Positions 33,741-46,400 are shown, counted from the stretch's first letter. The stretch: 64,000 nt of DNA from Vandiemenella viatica (GCA_031002005.1 CM061920.1:48586610-48650609), one strand, 5' to 3'. Program-made: numbers and translations. Notes: generated from the sequence alone by a model not told the origin.

Positions 33741-34060
33741 GCACAGGGAAAAAATACCTGTCAGATGAAGGCAGGAGGGTGAGAAGAACACTAAAAAACA
33801 CAAAAACAAATTGAACAATATTTCGGCATGAGCCTTAATCATGAATATTCATTCAAGTGGCAGGTCGGGATGTGACCACACCTTACCCCCTGCCATATGT
33901 CTCGCCTCTCACAATTAAGGCTCATGACGAAATATTGTTCAATTTGCAATGTAGTCACACATATTGTTCAATTTGTTTTTGTGTTTTTTACGTGTTCTTA
34001 TCGCCCTCCTGCCTTTATCTGTGGTCATTTTTTTCCCCTATCCTATCTAATTCATATTCT
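33740..34060. repeat. Penelope A terminal repeat, snapback pair 2
   Basis: Left arm about 33745-33850 (GGGAAAAAATACCTGTCAG, GGCAGGAGGGTGAGAAG, AATATTTCGGCATGAGCC). Right arm about 33908-34050 is its reverse complement (GGCTCATGACGAAATATTG, CGCCCTCCTGCC, ATTTTTTTCCCCTATCCTAT). The right arm has an extra copy of ATATTGTTCAATTTG at about 33960. No coding sequence between the arms. Confidence 0.75.
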
Positions 34061-36890
34061 GATGTAAGGCATATTATAATTAAAGGTTCAGACAGGTAAC
34101 TTGTTTTGATTTACTTCTTTGTTTATGTACATAAAATGGCTGCCACCATCTCTGGCAATATTTGTTCTGCTTCTTCAAATCATTATTCTCAATGCTGTCC
34201 AGTGCATTCATCATTCTATAATGCATATACCGCATAAAATAATTTAATGGAATAAACTAAACTTTTAAACCTGTATTCACAATGTGTTCAAGTGCATTCA
34301 TCAATATTATATACATATAAATGTGTGTGTGAGTGTTAATTTTATGGAAAAACTTGAATTATGTGATGATTAGTGATAATTGTGATGATTAGTGATAATT
34401 TTAAGACCATTTTGTTACACACATATGCTAAATAAAATAATCCGTACAGGATTATCACTTAAAAACAAAAAATGAAAAGATAATTGGTTGCAGTAAGAAG
34501 AAAATGTTACTAAGATTAGTGGTATAGAAATTCAAGACTTTTGTTTGTACTTAAATGGCACAAATTTATTTGGGACAAAACTATTCCTCAAAATTTGCAT
34601 TTGATGGATTGAAATATGCTGAAATATCCATTTCACATGTAAGCTTCATAACTGCATATAATATGTGAATTTTGTTTTGTTTTAATTTTTTCCTGGCACC
34701 GCTGACTATAAATTAACAGTTATGCCTGTTGCTCTGCTATAAGACCACAAATTTTACTTTTGTTTAATACAAGATCCTTGTAATAAAAATATCTACTGAC
34801 AGAATCTAAATTATATGATCAATTAAAACTATACAATGGACCTATCCAGCAATTGCAGTGGTTTTATGTTTTACATCTAATAAATAATTTGGTCATTAAT
34901 GCATTAAGAATTGGAAAGAAATCTGGCATAGCACATTTTAATGAGCTACCCTCTCAATATCTTAAGTAATGTCTAAAACATGGACCAGGAATGGACTTCG
35001 GTTAACCCAAATTTAAATTTAAAAACACAAGTCACTGCACAATCATAGTGCCAGAAAAGGAATAGGATTGTTAACCATTCTCAAAAAGATTCTATAATGA
35101 CTACATGTTTCATAAAACTATAAGCAATTATAAAATTCAAAGTACACAAAACTCAACTAAATATTTTAGGTTTTCAAACTTAATTTGAGTATAAAAGTTA
35201 AACACAATTTCAAGAGAAACTGAGCACAATTAACATGATAAATGAGAATTTCAATAAAATAGAGAATGTATTTATCCTGTTCACTGCTTTTGGCTTCCTG
35301 TCCAAATTCAAAATTATCGTAAAGGCAATGTGTTTCTATAAAGCATGCAAAGTTAATGGACAGTTTCAAGGTATCTAGATGCGGAATTTCAGAGTCACAA
35401 GATAAAAATAAAACATTAAATAAAATAAACTAAGAAATGTGATGGGTCCTTAAAGTATGAATCATACAATGATCACTGCCAAATATCAGGATCTGAAAAT
35501 CTGTAACATTATATCTAAGCAGGTACTTTAAAATTCACAGTGATTTAGTACCACTGTGAGAGGTAAACATTTAATTTCCATAGAACATAAAGATGGAAAC
35601 ATTGTATTAAATACTATTAAAATGCCATGGTATTTCTGGACTGCTGTCACTGAAGAAGGAAATTCAAAATACAGTCTGTCAAATACCATTTTTACATCCC
35701 TCCTATACCACCATTATTATAAAAGAGCTCTGAAACTTATTTACACCAATTGGAGAATACTAAGCACCCAGATCAAAATAAGTGAAAATAAAAAGTCCGA
35801 ATACTTGATGCTTATATATTATTTACAATCTACAAATGAAATAAGTGAATGAAATGACTGCAATGAATAAAAAAATAAGGCATTTAGTTTATCTACGTAA
35901 GTACACTGGTATTCACATAATACTGTTAGCTTATTAAAGTAATGTAACTCTTCTGCCCACTTCGTAGTTGTTTAGCAGGGGCACAGATTCTAATTAAGCA
36001 CTCATTCTGCTAATTTCGCAGATGTTCTAAGAGAATTTAGCAATCATGTTTCATTGCATGTAATTTTAAAATATTAAATCACTTGTATTAATTCAGTACC
36101 TCATTACCCACAGTAAGAGTAAGATGTGGTCCAATAAAGGCATCCCTACTATTGGTTCAATATATTTTTCACCTCCCTCAATGTTTTCATCATAATTAAA
36201 GAGCAATGTACTGCTTAAAGGCACTTGATAAAGGTAAGGCCTACATTTTAAAACCATATAAAATGGAAGACATATTGATATGGCATTTTGTATAAACAGT
36301 TGCCTAGGATAGAGCTTATGAACAATAACTACCAACAATTACTAACAAGTCCTTCCACAGCCACATTAATAAATGTTCACAAATGAACTTAAAAAAAAAC
36401 ACACACACACTTTTATTTACAACTAGCAGACTAGTAGACCAGAGAAGTTCTTGGTTGTTTTCATTTGACTTATAAATTTACTAAAATTTGGTGTGAATTT
36501 TGAGATGAATCAACATCACAAACAAATATCAATAAGACGGAGTTTGATAATAGAACAAAAATAAATCCACTTAGTTAAATATGTCACGATGTTTCATCAT
36601 TAATTTAATAACAATGTTTGTGAATGAAGTAATAATTTGGTATGAATAACAACTATTATTAAAAACTGTCAGTAGAATAAAAATATATTACAAATGTACA
36701 GGCAGTAAAGTGTTATCTATAGCTATGTACACGTCTATACCAATACTATTAGCATAATGCAACTGACTTTTTAACATTCAATCCTGACAAAAATTTTGAT
36801 AACAAAAAGGCATGCACTTACAAGTATTAAATTGACAGATTCTGCAACATGACAAATTAGCGGACAAATTTTTATTTCTTAGTACGTAAT
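34061..36890. other. AT-rich non-coding DNA
   Basis: The frame at 35556-35852 (98 codons) shows no motif and AT-rich codon content like its surroundings. No repeats of known class were recognised. Confidence 0.5.
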
Positions 36891-36904
36891 CGTCAGATCA
36901 AAAC

Positions 36905-37690
36905 ATGTCATGGGCTATCACTAACATTACATGAGCAATCAGTAGGCACAGTTTCATTGAAATGGTTTTTGCTTGATCTGTGCCCAGTATACATCCAAAA
37001 ATTCCAAAATTTACTGTTTTGACCTTTGTATCGTGGACGAATTACAATAAAAATTTGGATAAAATTTATCATACATATTAGCTGATGATATAAGCCAAAC
37101 CAATGTGCAGTTTTTCTGAAATTCATTGATTAATTTTTGCAGGATCCAAAAAGTAATGATAGCAAAGATTTCAAAATTTATGGTTTTACTCTCTTTTTTC
37201 AAAGAGAACTATGTTATTGATCTATATTAAAAATACCATGTATATTAACTGACGACATAAGCTACCACTACGTGAAGTTTTCTTGAAATATGTTCTTCAG
37301 TTTTAGTATATTGTGTTGATGTAAAGACAAAAACATCCACACATTCAGTTTTGGAGTCTATATCATCATGAACATTATAGCTTATTGCAATAAGAAGTAT
37401 TCTATATCTTAACTGATGACTAAAGCTAACATTTATGCAGTTTCTTTAAAATCTGTCCATTAGTTATTGCATAATGTGTAGACAAGCAATCAAAAATTCC
37501 AAAATTTACAGTTTTTGCCGCCGTACTAATGGTCACTATTTTACTAAATGGATATTAAGTGTCTTATGTTACAACCAGAACACAAACTATCACAATGTGC
37601 AGTTTTGTTAAAAACTGTCCATACATTTTTGCACGAGATGTGGACAGACAGACAAACAAAAATTCTAAATTTTATTGTCTGGCTTCTCTA
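36905..37690. repeat. diverged tandem repeat, period about 165 bases, about 4.7 units
   Basis: Related phrases recur at even spacing: GCTGATGATATAAGCC (37081), ACTGACGACATAAGCT (about 37249), ACTGATGACTAAAGCT (about 37412), and a diverged form at about 37573. AAAATTCCAAAATTTAC occurs at 36996 and 37493, with variants at 37164 and 37659. The last unit has GTGGACAGACAGACAAAC, a phrase common in dispersed arthropod repeats. No coding potential. Confidence 0.65.
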
Positions 37691-37829
37691 TTATCATTAG
37701 TATACATTACAATTACCCTTTTTTAAATAAATTTTATGTACAAACAATACTTTTCCATAATTTTAGTTTATGGTATAGATGGCTCATATTCCTCATAAAA
37801 AAATCTTAATTATAGGTTTGATGAAGATT

Positions 37830-38800
37830 AGTACTGGAAGACATCTTTTATGAGAAGAATCTATATGATACATCAAAGAAAGAAAAGCTGAAACAGCTAA
37901 TAAGTGAAGGTCAAAGAATACTGGAACAATATTAGGCATAATATTGGAAAATTGACTGAATACTGCACGGCACGTAAGACTGACCAGAAATAAAAGGAGC
38001 TGTATTAAAAAATAAAAGCAAGATTAGTACAAAATATAATTGGAAAGTAGAGGGTTGTTCTACTATGGACATCCAAAGAAAAATAAATAAAATTAGGGAT
38101 GAAAACATCATTACTGATAATAAAAAAAAAACTTTGGAAATAAGAAATCTGCTGGAAATGACACTATTAATGGTGAACTACTTGAGTACCTATTAGATAA
38201 AATTATTAAAAAAATTACTAGATTCCTAAACACATAACTGAAATTTAAATGTATGTTTGATCAGTGAAAATATGGAAAGGTGGTCCACGTTGATTGTTAC
38301 AACTGTAAATGTTATTTATGCTCTAAGATCTTTATTATAAGACTGAGTAAAATAACAGATGCTGTCATAGTGGAAGAACAAGCAGTATCAGAAAATTAAA
38401 GACCAGTACTAGCAATAAATTTTGTTCTAAATAATAAACAATGAAACACACATAATCTTCATTTAATAAAAGAAAGCTTTAGCCAATGTTGAAAGAAAAA
38501 AGTTCTTTCACAAAGTAGATCAAACACATTTTACCCGAGGCCTCATAAGTCATAAATAGTTTGTATTAATGATCATATAAAACAGATGCAGGTACAAAGG
38601 ACATGTTAATTTAGGTTTAAGACATGGATGTAGTTTATCACCTGTACAAGAATGAAAAAATCATTTTATATTTTAGGCCTTAAAAATACTTACTATCTAC
38701 TGATCATGTTTTTTTGCAGATGAGCAAGGAATTAAGCTTAATAATAATGATAATATTAAAAAAGCAATAAACATAATAAAAAGGATTTTCATATGACATG
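37830..38800 (+). mobile_element. decayed LINE, RT region (RTE/jockey-like)
   Basis: Translated pieces show EIRNLLEMTLLMVNYL beside GNDTINGELLEYLLDKIIKKI (about 38150-38220), the usual segment upstream of RT motif 1. Then come a Y-R-P-like EN*RPVLAINFVLN (38390-38430), GLRHGCSLSPVQE (about 38630, motif B) and FFADEQGIKL (about 38715, remnant of FADDQ). Many stops are present. The family differs from LINE-A and LINE-J by its motif B wording. Confidence 0.5.
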
Positions 38801-38829
38801 GAGATATCACACACCATATAAAAGTAATG

Positions 38830-39700
38830 ACATGTTATGGGAATAATAAAGCTATCCCAAAAATTGTATCTTGTTTGTAATAGCTCAAAAGTTAGTCACA
38901 TGGTATAAAAACAAATGTCTGATGTGTTTACAGATTTTGCAGTGGACTCTATTCCACAGCTCTTTCTACCATGTTATGTTGCCACTCGCACTGCTAAAGC
39001 AATCATTCCAATAAAATTTATGATTTTTATTTGGGATGCAATTTGTTCTGAACTAGGAGCACTTGGAATAAAATAGTACTAACATATGACAAAAAACTTT
39101 AAATCAAACACTTCTGCTAGTTTTTTCCTCACAATGTATAAACTATATTAGATGGACGGGTTTTTAGTGTTTGCCATTTAAATAAAGGATGTGGTCAATA
39201 CTGGGGATAAATTTAAAGTTCCTAGGTAATACCATTTCTGAGTTAGGCCAGCTAACAAAAATAGTATAAAATCAATAACTTTGACAGCCACTCATATCCT
39301 TATTTGAAACATATATATATAACTTCTCAACCTAATGAGTACTAAACTTCTATACCTTGCAAGGTGGCATGTTTTTTAACTTCATTTATTGGTATGAAAA
39401 TCCTCGAGCATAAAATTTTCCTAAAATTTAAACGGCACATTAGAAAGGAGCCTAAAATGTGATGATGTTTAATGTGGCCTTCACAGCTAGAGAATTAAAC
39501 TATTTTTCAATTAACTAGTTACTGTTATCATAAAAAATTGCAGAAATAGGCATTTGGTTCCTTATATGTGCATAAAAATCTTCTTTCTTGTTATGTCCTA
39601 AATAATTATTCTGCATCAAGTATACAGAAAAATAAAGACTTTGTCATTTAAAATACAAAAAAAATGTTCAAGAGCTAGAAACACTCAATATATAAGCTCC
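38830..39700. other. AT-rich DNA, possible 3' UTR of the minus-strand exon at 39708
   Basis: No element recognised. Because a coding exon ends at 39708 on the minus strand, the adjacent several hundred bases may be its 3' UTR, but no clear polyadenylation signal choice can be made. Confidence 0.3.
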
Positions 39701-39707
39701 TTAAGTG

Positions 39708-39911
39708 TCAATTAAGTTGTGTCTCAGGGACTGAATCATTGGCCTGTGAGGCACTCAACAGTCCTTCCAGAAAGTGTGACATAAGCTCACTGCGGATGCG
39801 CCTGTTAAAGTCATCTGGGGCAGAAATATTATTCTTCCACAGCTGGAAGTAATCTTCAGCAGAAATCATTTCAGGATCCAGGCCATTTGCACGTACAAAT
39901 GACTTCCACAC
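39708..39911 (-). CDS. terminal coding exon of an unidentified host gene
   Basis: 67 codons plus stop: VWKSFVRANGLDPEMISAED, then YFQLWKNNISAPDDF, NRRIRSELMSHFLEGLLSAS and a polar tail ending PETQLN. The 3' splice site is good (TTTTTCTGCAG|GTG, acceptor at 39912-39913) and the exon starts in phase 0. Codon content differs from the AT-rich surroundings, with few low-complexity residues, so it looks like a real exon. I do not recognise the family; the residues suggest helices. The next upstream exon should lie above 39911 on the minus strand. The nearest coding exon upstream on that strand is the C1GALT1-like one at 46737-46898, which could in principle be joined (see findings). Confidence 0.55.
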   Translation of the reverse strand: MWKSFVRANGLDPEMISAEDYFQLWKNNISAPDDFNRRIRSELMSHFLEGLLSASQANDSVPETQLN

Positions 39912-40715
39912 CTGCAGAAAAATGAAATGATTTTCTGACATAGCAATTGAAGTGACTTCATAAACAGAAACAACATGATAAGATTAACTTCATCTATTTG
40001 AGATGGTACCAATTATGTGTTTCCTCATTCAAAATTTTTTATTACATAATGTCATTACCTATATTTTCATATGAAGTCCTCCTCTAACACTATCAAGTAC
40101 ACATAGTAAAAGATAAACTCTGAAGGAAACTTGACTGAAGAAGAAAACAGTGAAGAGAGAGAGAGAGAGAGAGATAATGAGAGCTGTTAAAGAAACAATG
40201 AGCACAAGGAAAGAAGCTGGCTGAGCACCATGGATCACAGAAGAAAACAAATTGTCAAATTAGAGGAGAAGGCATAGCATTGCTAAAAATCAGAAATGCA
40301 AAACAAGAAATGGAAGAAAGTCAAAGAAAAGTGTAAAGAATCAGAGGAATGGTTGTAGGTAAAGTAGCTGCAATATTAAACAGAACTTTGGAAATTCAAG
40401 AATTGACGTATAAACACTGAAGTTGCAAAATTGCACATGGGAATCTATTTTCAGTTCAGAAGAAATCATTCACAATGATCCAATGTCAGATAATTATAAA
40501 ACAAGCAAGATTTCAATGGATTTTAATAAAAGCATTATTTTCACATTTCCAAACAAAAAAAAAATCACACACACAAATTGACAAACATGAAAATTATGCC
40601 TTCATCTGTGGTAAGTGTTGGGTCAATTTCCTGTCCTTCCTTAGATCTAAAATATCAAGTTAGAGGACTAACAGATTCATTAGGTTATTAGAGCTGTGAG
40701 AGCATAAGGGGACAA
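39912..40715. other. intron-like AT-rich DNA with a (GA)n run
   Basis: (GA)n at 40154-40174. No gene or element ends seen. Confidence 0.5.
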
Positions 40716-40719
40716 GAAG

Positions 40720-40940
40720 TAAGAAGAAATATGTCGTCCTACTGGGGACCTACAGTTTAATGTGGGATACAAACCATGGAAGCATTGTGATGTACTTCAT
40801 GTTACACATCAAGCTGAGCCAGAAGTGAAGGTAGAGTTAAAGTCCTCTGAAAATCCCCATCGAGACAGGGATTTGAACCCAGGACCTTTCGATCCCCAGT
40901 CAGACACCTTAACCACTGAGCCACCAGAGTGCTCAAATTA
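40720..40940 (-). mobile_element. SINE-T, tRNA-derived
   Basis: On the minus strand the head reads TGGTGGCTCAGTGGTTAAGG (A box TGGCTCAGTGG), TCTGACTGGGGATC and GGGTTCAAATCCC (B box GGTTCAAATCC). A non-tRNA body of about 120 bases follows. A and B box spacing fits a RNA polymerase III promoter. It differs from SINE-S in its body. Confidence 0.7.
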
Positions 40941-41269
40941 TAACTGCTAACTGGAGGGAAAACACAATAAAGCAGAATAGTGTCAGCAAAAAGAGCCTCC
41001 TTGAAAAGAAATATTTTAGTTCCAAATAGTAACCCAAGCGAGGTCGGCAGGACTAGAACACCAATTCAGTAGACCTGGGACCCTTGAGGATTTATTAAAA
41101 AGCAGTTTGCTCTAAAGTTGCTCTATTTATGAGAAAACTGGTAATTTCAAATTGGTTGATAATAAAATTAAAATTTTAATCCTACAAACATAACAGCAAT
41201 GCTGTAACACACCATCCAAGGAGTCTGCATTTGCTTCGTGTGGCTTCTGTGTATTTTTCCTGCAACCTT

Positions 41270-41528
41270 CAATTTTTTTTTTTTTTTTTTTTTTTTTTAC
41301 TTATGGCTTTACACCTCATAGAGGTTATTAGAGGCGGGAAAGGACTGGGATAAGGAACAGAAAGGAATCCGGCCAAGGCCTTTTGAAGGAAGCATCAAGG
41401 CATTCGTCTGGAATGATTTGGTGAAAACAATGGAAAACCCAAATCTGGATGCCTAGATGGGGATTCGAACCCATGCCCTCCCAAGTGGAAGGCCAGAACA
41501 TTAACCATTCACCCACCACACTCGGTTA
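41270..41528 (-). mobile_element. SINE-S copy 2, full length, tRNA-derived
   Basis: On the minus strand it starts with a tRNA-like head (GTGGGTGAATGGTTAATG as A box; GGGTTCGAATCCCC as B box, 41458-41475). The body contains GGGTTTTCCATTGTTTTCAC, GCTTCCTTCAAAAGGCC, CCAGTCCTTTCCCGCCTC and GAGGTGTAAAGCCATAAG. It ends in a long A run (T run at 41272-41298 on the given strand). Best-preserved copy of the family. Confidence 0.8.
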
Positions 41529-41529
41529 T

Positions 41530-44095
41530 TAATTTTTCTTGAATGGAATGTTGAACATCATATTTCACTAATGATGACTAAATATTTTTGTTGGGGGAAG
41601 TTTCTATTTGTTGAAACAATTCTAAGGCCACGGTGCAAGAAAAAAATTGAGAAAGGATAAAACAAATTGTAAGGGGCATGGGCTGATACTGGGGCTGAGT
41701 ATCAGGCCTAAGCACCTTAACTGAATCTTACTTGTTAAAAGGTTCTCTGAATTTGCCTTAATAAATTTTAAATGACCACGTTACTCGTTGGATATTCAAC
41801 TGTAAAGGTTAACAGCCGCCACAAAGCTTATTTGAACCAAAAGCTTAGGAAAGGTTACTGTTCACTACGAAAGCATATAAAAATCCACTTGAAGAGAAAT
41901 TTGGAATTTATTTCAAAGTCACATTTTGAAAATTTGCATTTACAGTTGAGTAGGCGATCGAACTAGGCGTTTCCAAAAAATTGCAGATTATGAAGAGGAA
42001 GAAGTTCACCAACCTAACCCCATTTGAAAATTTTAAAAGTTCATAGTCATTACTAAAGCGAGTCACACATAAACTAACGTCAATATGGCGGAGAAGAATC
42101 CATGAAGCAAGTCAACTATTTCCGGCTATCATCCTGGTCTAACCGACACACACGAAACATACCAGCGCATGTTCACTACGCACAACGTTCCCGGATTAAA
42201 GACGCTGACATCATTCCCACATCACCCTTTATACCCTCCGCCGGATGATAGATGTGTACGGACGCTTACCAAAAATAGTGTAAGAAGGTGTGATTATATA
42301 ATGTATTCAGAATTTAACGTGTGTAGCCTGGTCTTCAAGGTTTATAAAAAGTGTTTAGCGAAAATTCTCAAATGATTAGCTTCCTTGTAAATGAATTTAG
42401 TTTGAGTGCGCAATGGTAAAAAGTTTCCGAAAATTAATTAGTGAATCCCCGAGATGTGTTTTAATTCTAGCAATTTTTAGTCGACCCTGCTGGATTACAA
42501 ATTATCGTAATATAATTAGTGTCATTGTGTTCTACGTTAATTCCTGATTCCAATGGTGTAATTTTTATTATTATCGGTGGTGTAATATCAAAGTTATTAG
42601 TTTGTCAAAAATTTGGTTTGGAATCACTAAGCGGCCATAAAAGAAAAAGCGGTTTCTATTTAATAACTGTTAAAGTGTTGTTTATAGCGAAAAAGTGATG
42701 TTATCTGAATTTTCTTTAAAATTAGTTACGTTTGTTTTATTTGCGGAAACTAAATTTACGGAAGTGGCTTAGTTTACTCACAAATGAATTTTGAATACTA
42801 CCACGTTGTGATTAGTGACGAAATAACTTTAAAATTTATTTAACATCTGTTCTACTGCATGGAATGTTTTGAAACTTAAATACATTACACTAGATTTTTC
42901 GTTCTTTCAGGAAATTTACTTTATAGTTCGTGAAATTATTGAAAACATGTGATAAAAAATGTTGAAAGTGCAAGTGTGTTTAACAAAATGTTTAAAATTT
43001 TATTTACAAGGCCTGAAATTACGGAATTTTAGTGAAATTAAGTTCCTTTTGGATTATTATTATAAAATTACTTTATTGCATCAAAAAGTGTTAAGAATTA
43101 GTGAATTTATCACGTAACAAAGATCGACTATTTACAACTTGGATAATATTGGATTACCCTATTTCAGGTTAGTTTAAAGGTTCTTTACTATTATAAAATG
43201 TTTATTTAGAGCTTATATTGTGTGTTGAGTGGCTTTACTGTTTCTAAATCGGCTTATTTATTGAGTTGGGTTGCAGTATCGGCTTCTGCATTAAACGGGT
43301 TTATCATGTCCTGTAGTTGTAAACTGAAAAATTTAATGTTTACTGGGAAGCTTACTCCCTCCCTTATGCTCTGTAACTAGAATTTATGCAAATTCTAAGG
43401 TGCTTACAAAATGTGTCAAGGATATCTTCAGCACTTTACAAAATGCCATAAACAGATTATTAATGCTGATACGTTTTCAAGAAAAAAATAAAATTTATGT
43501 ATGTTTTTACTATTCATTTCGTAAAATCAGTTTCTAAATAACCTTTTAACCAACACCTGCATCTGATTGTGGGTCTTATTCATAATATTAAGTGAAGTAG
43601 AAATTAAGTATGTACCATGCACATTTTTGTGAATTACACTTTTACAGAAACACAATAATTGATTTTGAAGTAAACCAGTTATATTTAATAATTGTCTCTG
43701 AAAATGAGGCTTGCTTAACTGATAACGAATTAAGGAATAGATTTTTATAGCCACACTGCATGATGTCATTTCCTGCTACTCTTACGCAGACTTTAAATAA
43801 ATATTTTAACTTGTCAGTAAAAATAAATGTAAGACAGGGACTGGAATAAATTACTAAGGGAAATGCTGAACAATTTACCAAATACATTGAAAGAATTCAA
43901 AATTTGTAAAGTAAATGGGTGGGAAAATTACACTCAAAGAATTTAAGATAACAAAAAAAAAAAATAGCATAATCAGACAATATCATGGATACATTGGCGT
44001 TGTCTATCTGAATCTACAACAAATCAACAACCAATAAAAATTTGTTTTTATTTTCCCTAGCAAAAATCCTTTGCAATAAAATCCATATCTTCCTA
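41530..44095. other. unassigned region; possible non-coding first exon ending at 43168
   Basis: Around 42090 AATATGGCGGAGAAG fits a YY1-like downstream promoter motif. 42100-42260 is GC-richer than its flanks. The stretch runs to CCTATTTCAG|GTTAGT (43159-43174), a good 5' splice site on the plus strand. Sequence between is rich in AAGTG/GTGAA words typical of invertebrate 5' leaders but has no coding frame of note. The evidence is circumstantial. Confidence 0.2.
43835..43965 (+). mobile_element. LINE-A copy 8, 3' fragment
   Basis: ACAGGGACTGGAATAAATTA, then AATGCTGAACAATTTACC and GTAAATGGGTGGGAAAATTAC match 31375-31490. The extreme 3' hairpin is not present. Confidence 0.65.
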
Positions 44096-44250
44096 GAGCA
44101 GTGTTTCTCAATCTTTTTCAACCTGGGGACCAGTAAACTGTCAAACATAATGTTGTGGACCACTAAGTTATATGGGCCTAAATATTTATCTATGTGTATA
44201 TTATTAAAATCTGGAACTTATTTTCTTGTACTATTATAACATAATAAATT
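44096..44250 (+). mobile_element. hAT (Charlie-like) terminus, single end
   Basis: CAGTGTTTCTCAATCTTTTT followed by CAACCTGGGGACC is the well-known terminal wording of Charlie-type hAT elements. No matching opposite end was found nearby, so this is an isolated end. Confidence 0.4.
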
Positions 44251-44374
44251 TAAAATGACATTTTAAATTCCTATGGAAACACAGTTATGAAACTGGAGGT
44301 GAATTATTAAAAGTTAATTACATATTGACCAGACTCTTAACATTAAGTATGATTAATAATGATTCATGTAGCGG

Positions 44375-44562
44375 GTTGGGATGTGACCACATCTTTCAGC
44401 CTGCCATATGTCTCGCCTCTAACGTGATTAAGGCTCAGGCTGAAATATAGTGAATTTTTTTTTTTTTTTTTGTGTTTTTATGTGTTCGTCTCGCCCTCCT
44501 GCCTTCAGCTATGGTAAGTGATGGGTATCTGTTTTTTCCCCTATCCTATCACATTTACTGGA
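44375..44562 (+). repeat. Penelope A terminal repeat, single arm
   Basis: GTGATTAAGGCTCAGGC-TGAAATA at 44424-44447, then TTTTTTGTGTTTTTATGTG, CGCCCTCCTGCCTTCAGC, ATGGTAAGTGATGGGTAT and CCCCTATCCTATC. It matches the right arm of the pair at 33740-34060; the left arm is absent. Confidence 0.75.
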
Positions 44563-44564
44563 AA

Positions 44565-46400
44565 ATCTGTATAATACTAATATCAGCTGTGATACACAGT
44601 TACCATCTCTGTATATGACAGAAATTTTAAAATCGACACCTTGGGTTTACAGTCAAATTAACAGTTAATTATATACCTGACTCTATTTCTGTAGGCTACT
44701 AATGATCCCAACAACAGCATGCCCTAAATCCACAGCAACAACAAATTTATTCCTGTATAATATGGACATGTCAATTTAACAACGCTAGAAAACTGGAAAA
44801 TTGTAACACATCTTAGAATTTCCCATAACAAAAGTAGTTTCCTAGATAGCGAGTTCAATTGAAATTTATGGTACCACCATCTTAAAGTCATTTTTACAGT
44901 TAATTTTGATAATAATTCCCAGTAATATGTCCTACATAAGCATTAATTCAAGTATGAACAGTAAATGGAAGAGTTAAATTCATTGAAACAGCTGTTGAGA
45001 AACTTAACCTCAGATTTGAACATGTAATATCTGATTTTCATATAACTTTGCTAAATGAGTATATTTGTTTAGTCCAAAAGATGTTTAAGTAAATAAATAG
45101 CCAGAAGATGAGAAAGCTTGTTGTTAGAAAATATTACTTAGAGTATAAATATGTTTAAAAGTGATTTGCCGGTTTAGAATTTTGTCACGTAATTTTCCAC
45201 TCTAAAATCGAAGTATTTAGTCATTAGAAAACAGTTAAGAAGTCAGTTAATAGATAGAAAGTAGCGTAATTTTGGTTAAAACAACATATTAAAATTTTGG
45301 AAAGCTTCATGCATTTTAAAGATAGTTTTTTAAATATAATTTGGTATAGCAAGACATGTGCTTCATGAAAAATTTAAATATTGCAGTCTTATTCGGGAAT
45401 TAAAGAGAAGAAATTATGTTCAGAGTAAAGTTTATTTAAATAAAAGGGTTTCTAAAAAAGTTTTATTTCATAATATTACAGCATTTATTTGTAATAAAGT
45501 ATAATAGGTTTTGGCGCTAGAAACGCTTGGACCAGATAGTTCAAAATTGAAGTGCATTCGGGAGGATCAATATTCTAAAATTCGTAATAAATCAGGGAAT
45601 ATACTTAGAGATTCCAAATTCTTACAGTAACCGTATTTCAATATGGAAATTTGTTTGAAGCTATTTTCAAGTCGATATTCTGAATACTTCAAGTCATCAA
45701 ATTTTATTTTCGAACTTTATCCCGCTTTCAAAATTAGGTAAAATACCTTATTTGATATGAGGAAATAGATGAGCAATAGGAGAATAGAATAAAATTTGTT
45801 TCAGCTTGATAGAAGTAATATTTCGAAAGTTATGGCAATTATATCTTAATAATATCTAAATAATATATCTTAATAATATCTAGCAACTACCAAAATTTCA
45901 GAGAGATAGGATTATTTTTGTTGTCAAGGTCAAAATTGTAGGGCGGAGTGTCGTCAATAAGTGATCAGTTTCATGGGAAAGACCGAGAGCCTGGTTGCCA
46001 GGGGTAGATCTTATAAATACCCCCTCCAGAAGCTACTCTCGTCCCAATCAAACAGCAGTAGTCTCAGTGTGCATTACCAGCTATGTAGGACGTTAGCTAG
46101 TTTGTGCTCGTGACGCGGCAAATCACCAACCTTCGTGGAAACGGTTGAAATTTTGAAGTCATGGGTGAAAGTCAAGTTAAATACCTCATGTAGTTAAGAA
46201 ACTGTGGGGGCGTGAGGTTGGTCTGGCTCAGATGGTTGGTCGAAACTGTAAAATGTTCTTCGGGAAAATAGTTTGATTGCCTGGGCAGTTTTCTGACTTG
46301 TAAAATTTGAAGAATAAATTTATCTAACAAGAATGGACTAGTGAACATTATTTGAACTTTACCTTTCCATAGTTTTTGGGTAAAAATCTATGTGGTGACT
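44565..46400 (+). other. unassigned; LTR-like promoter segment at its right end
   Basis: AT-rich to about 45930, then a GC-richer segment with a TATA box (CTTATAAATACCCC, about 46010), a leader of about 300 bases and an AATAAA at 46314. Architecture resembles the block at 10.7-12.4 kb (TATA box, GC-rich leader, AATAAA 300-400 bases later). No direct repeat partner or coding region is visible, so an LTR is only one option. Confidence 0.25.

Noticed and set aside
35556..35852. 98-codon plus-strand gene
   Set aside because: No recognisable domain; codon content equals the AT-rich background.
41440..41520. Functional tRNA gene from A and B boxes (also 40860-40930, 47040-47105)
   Set aside because: The boxes are part of SINE heads: acceptor stems do not pair, and non-tRNA bodies and tails follow directly.
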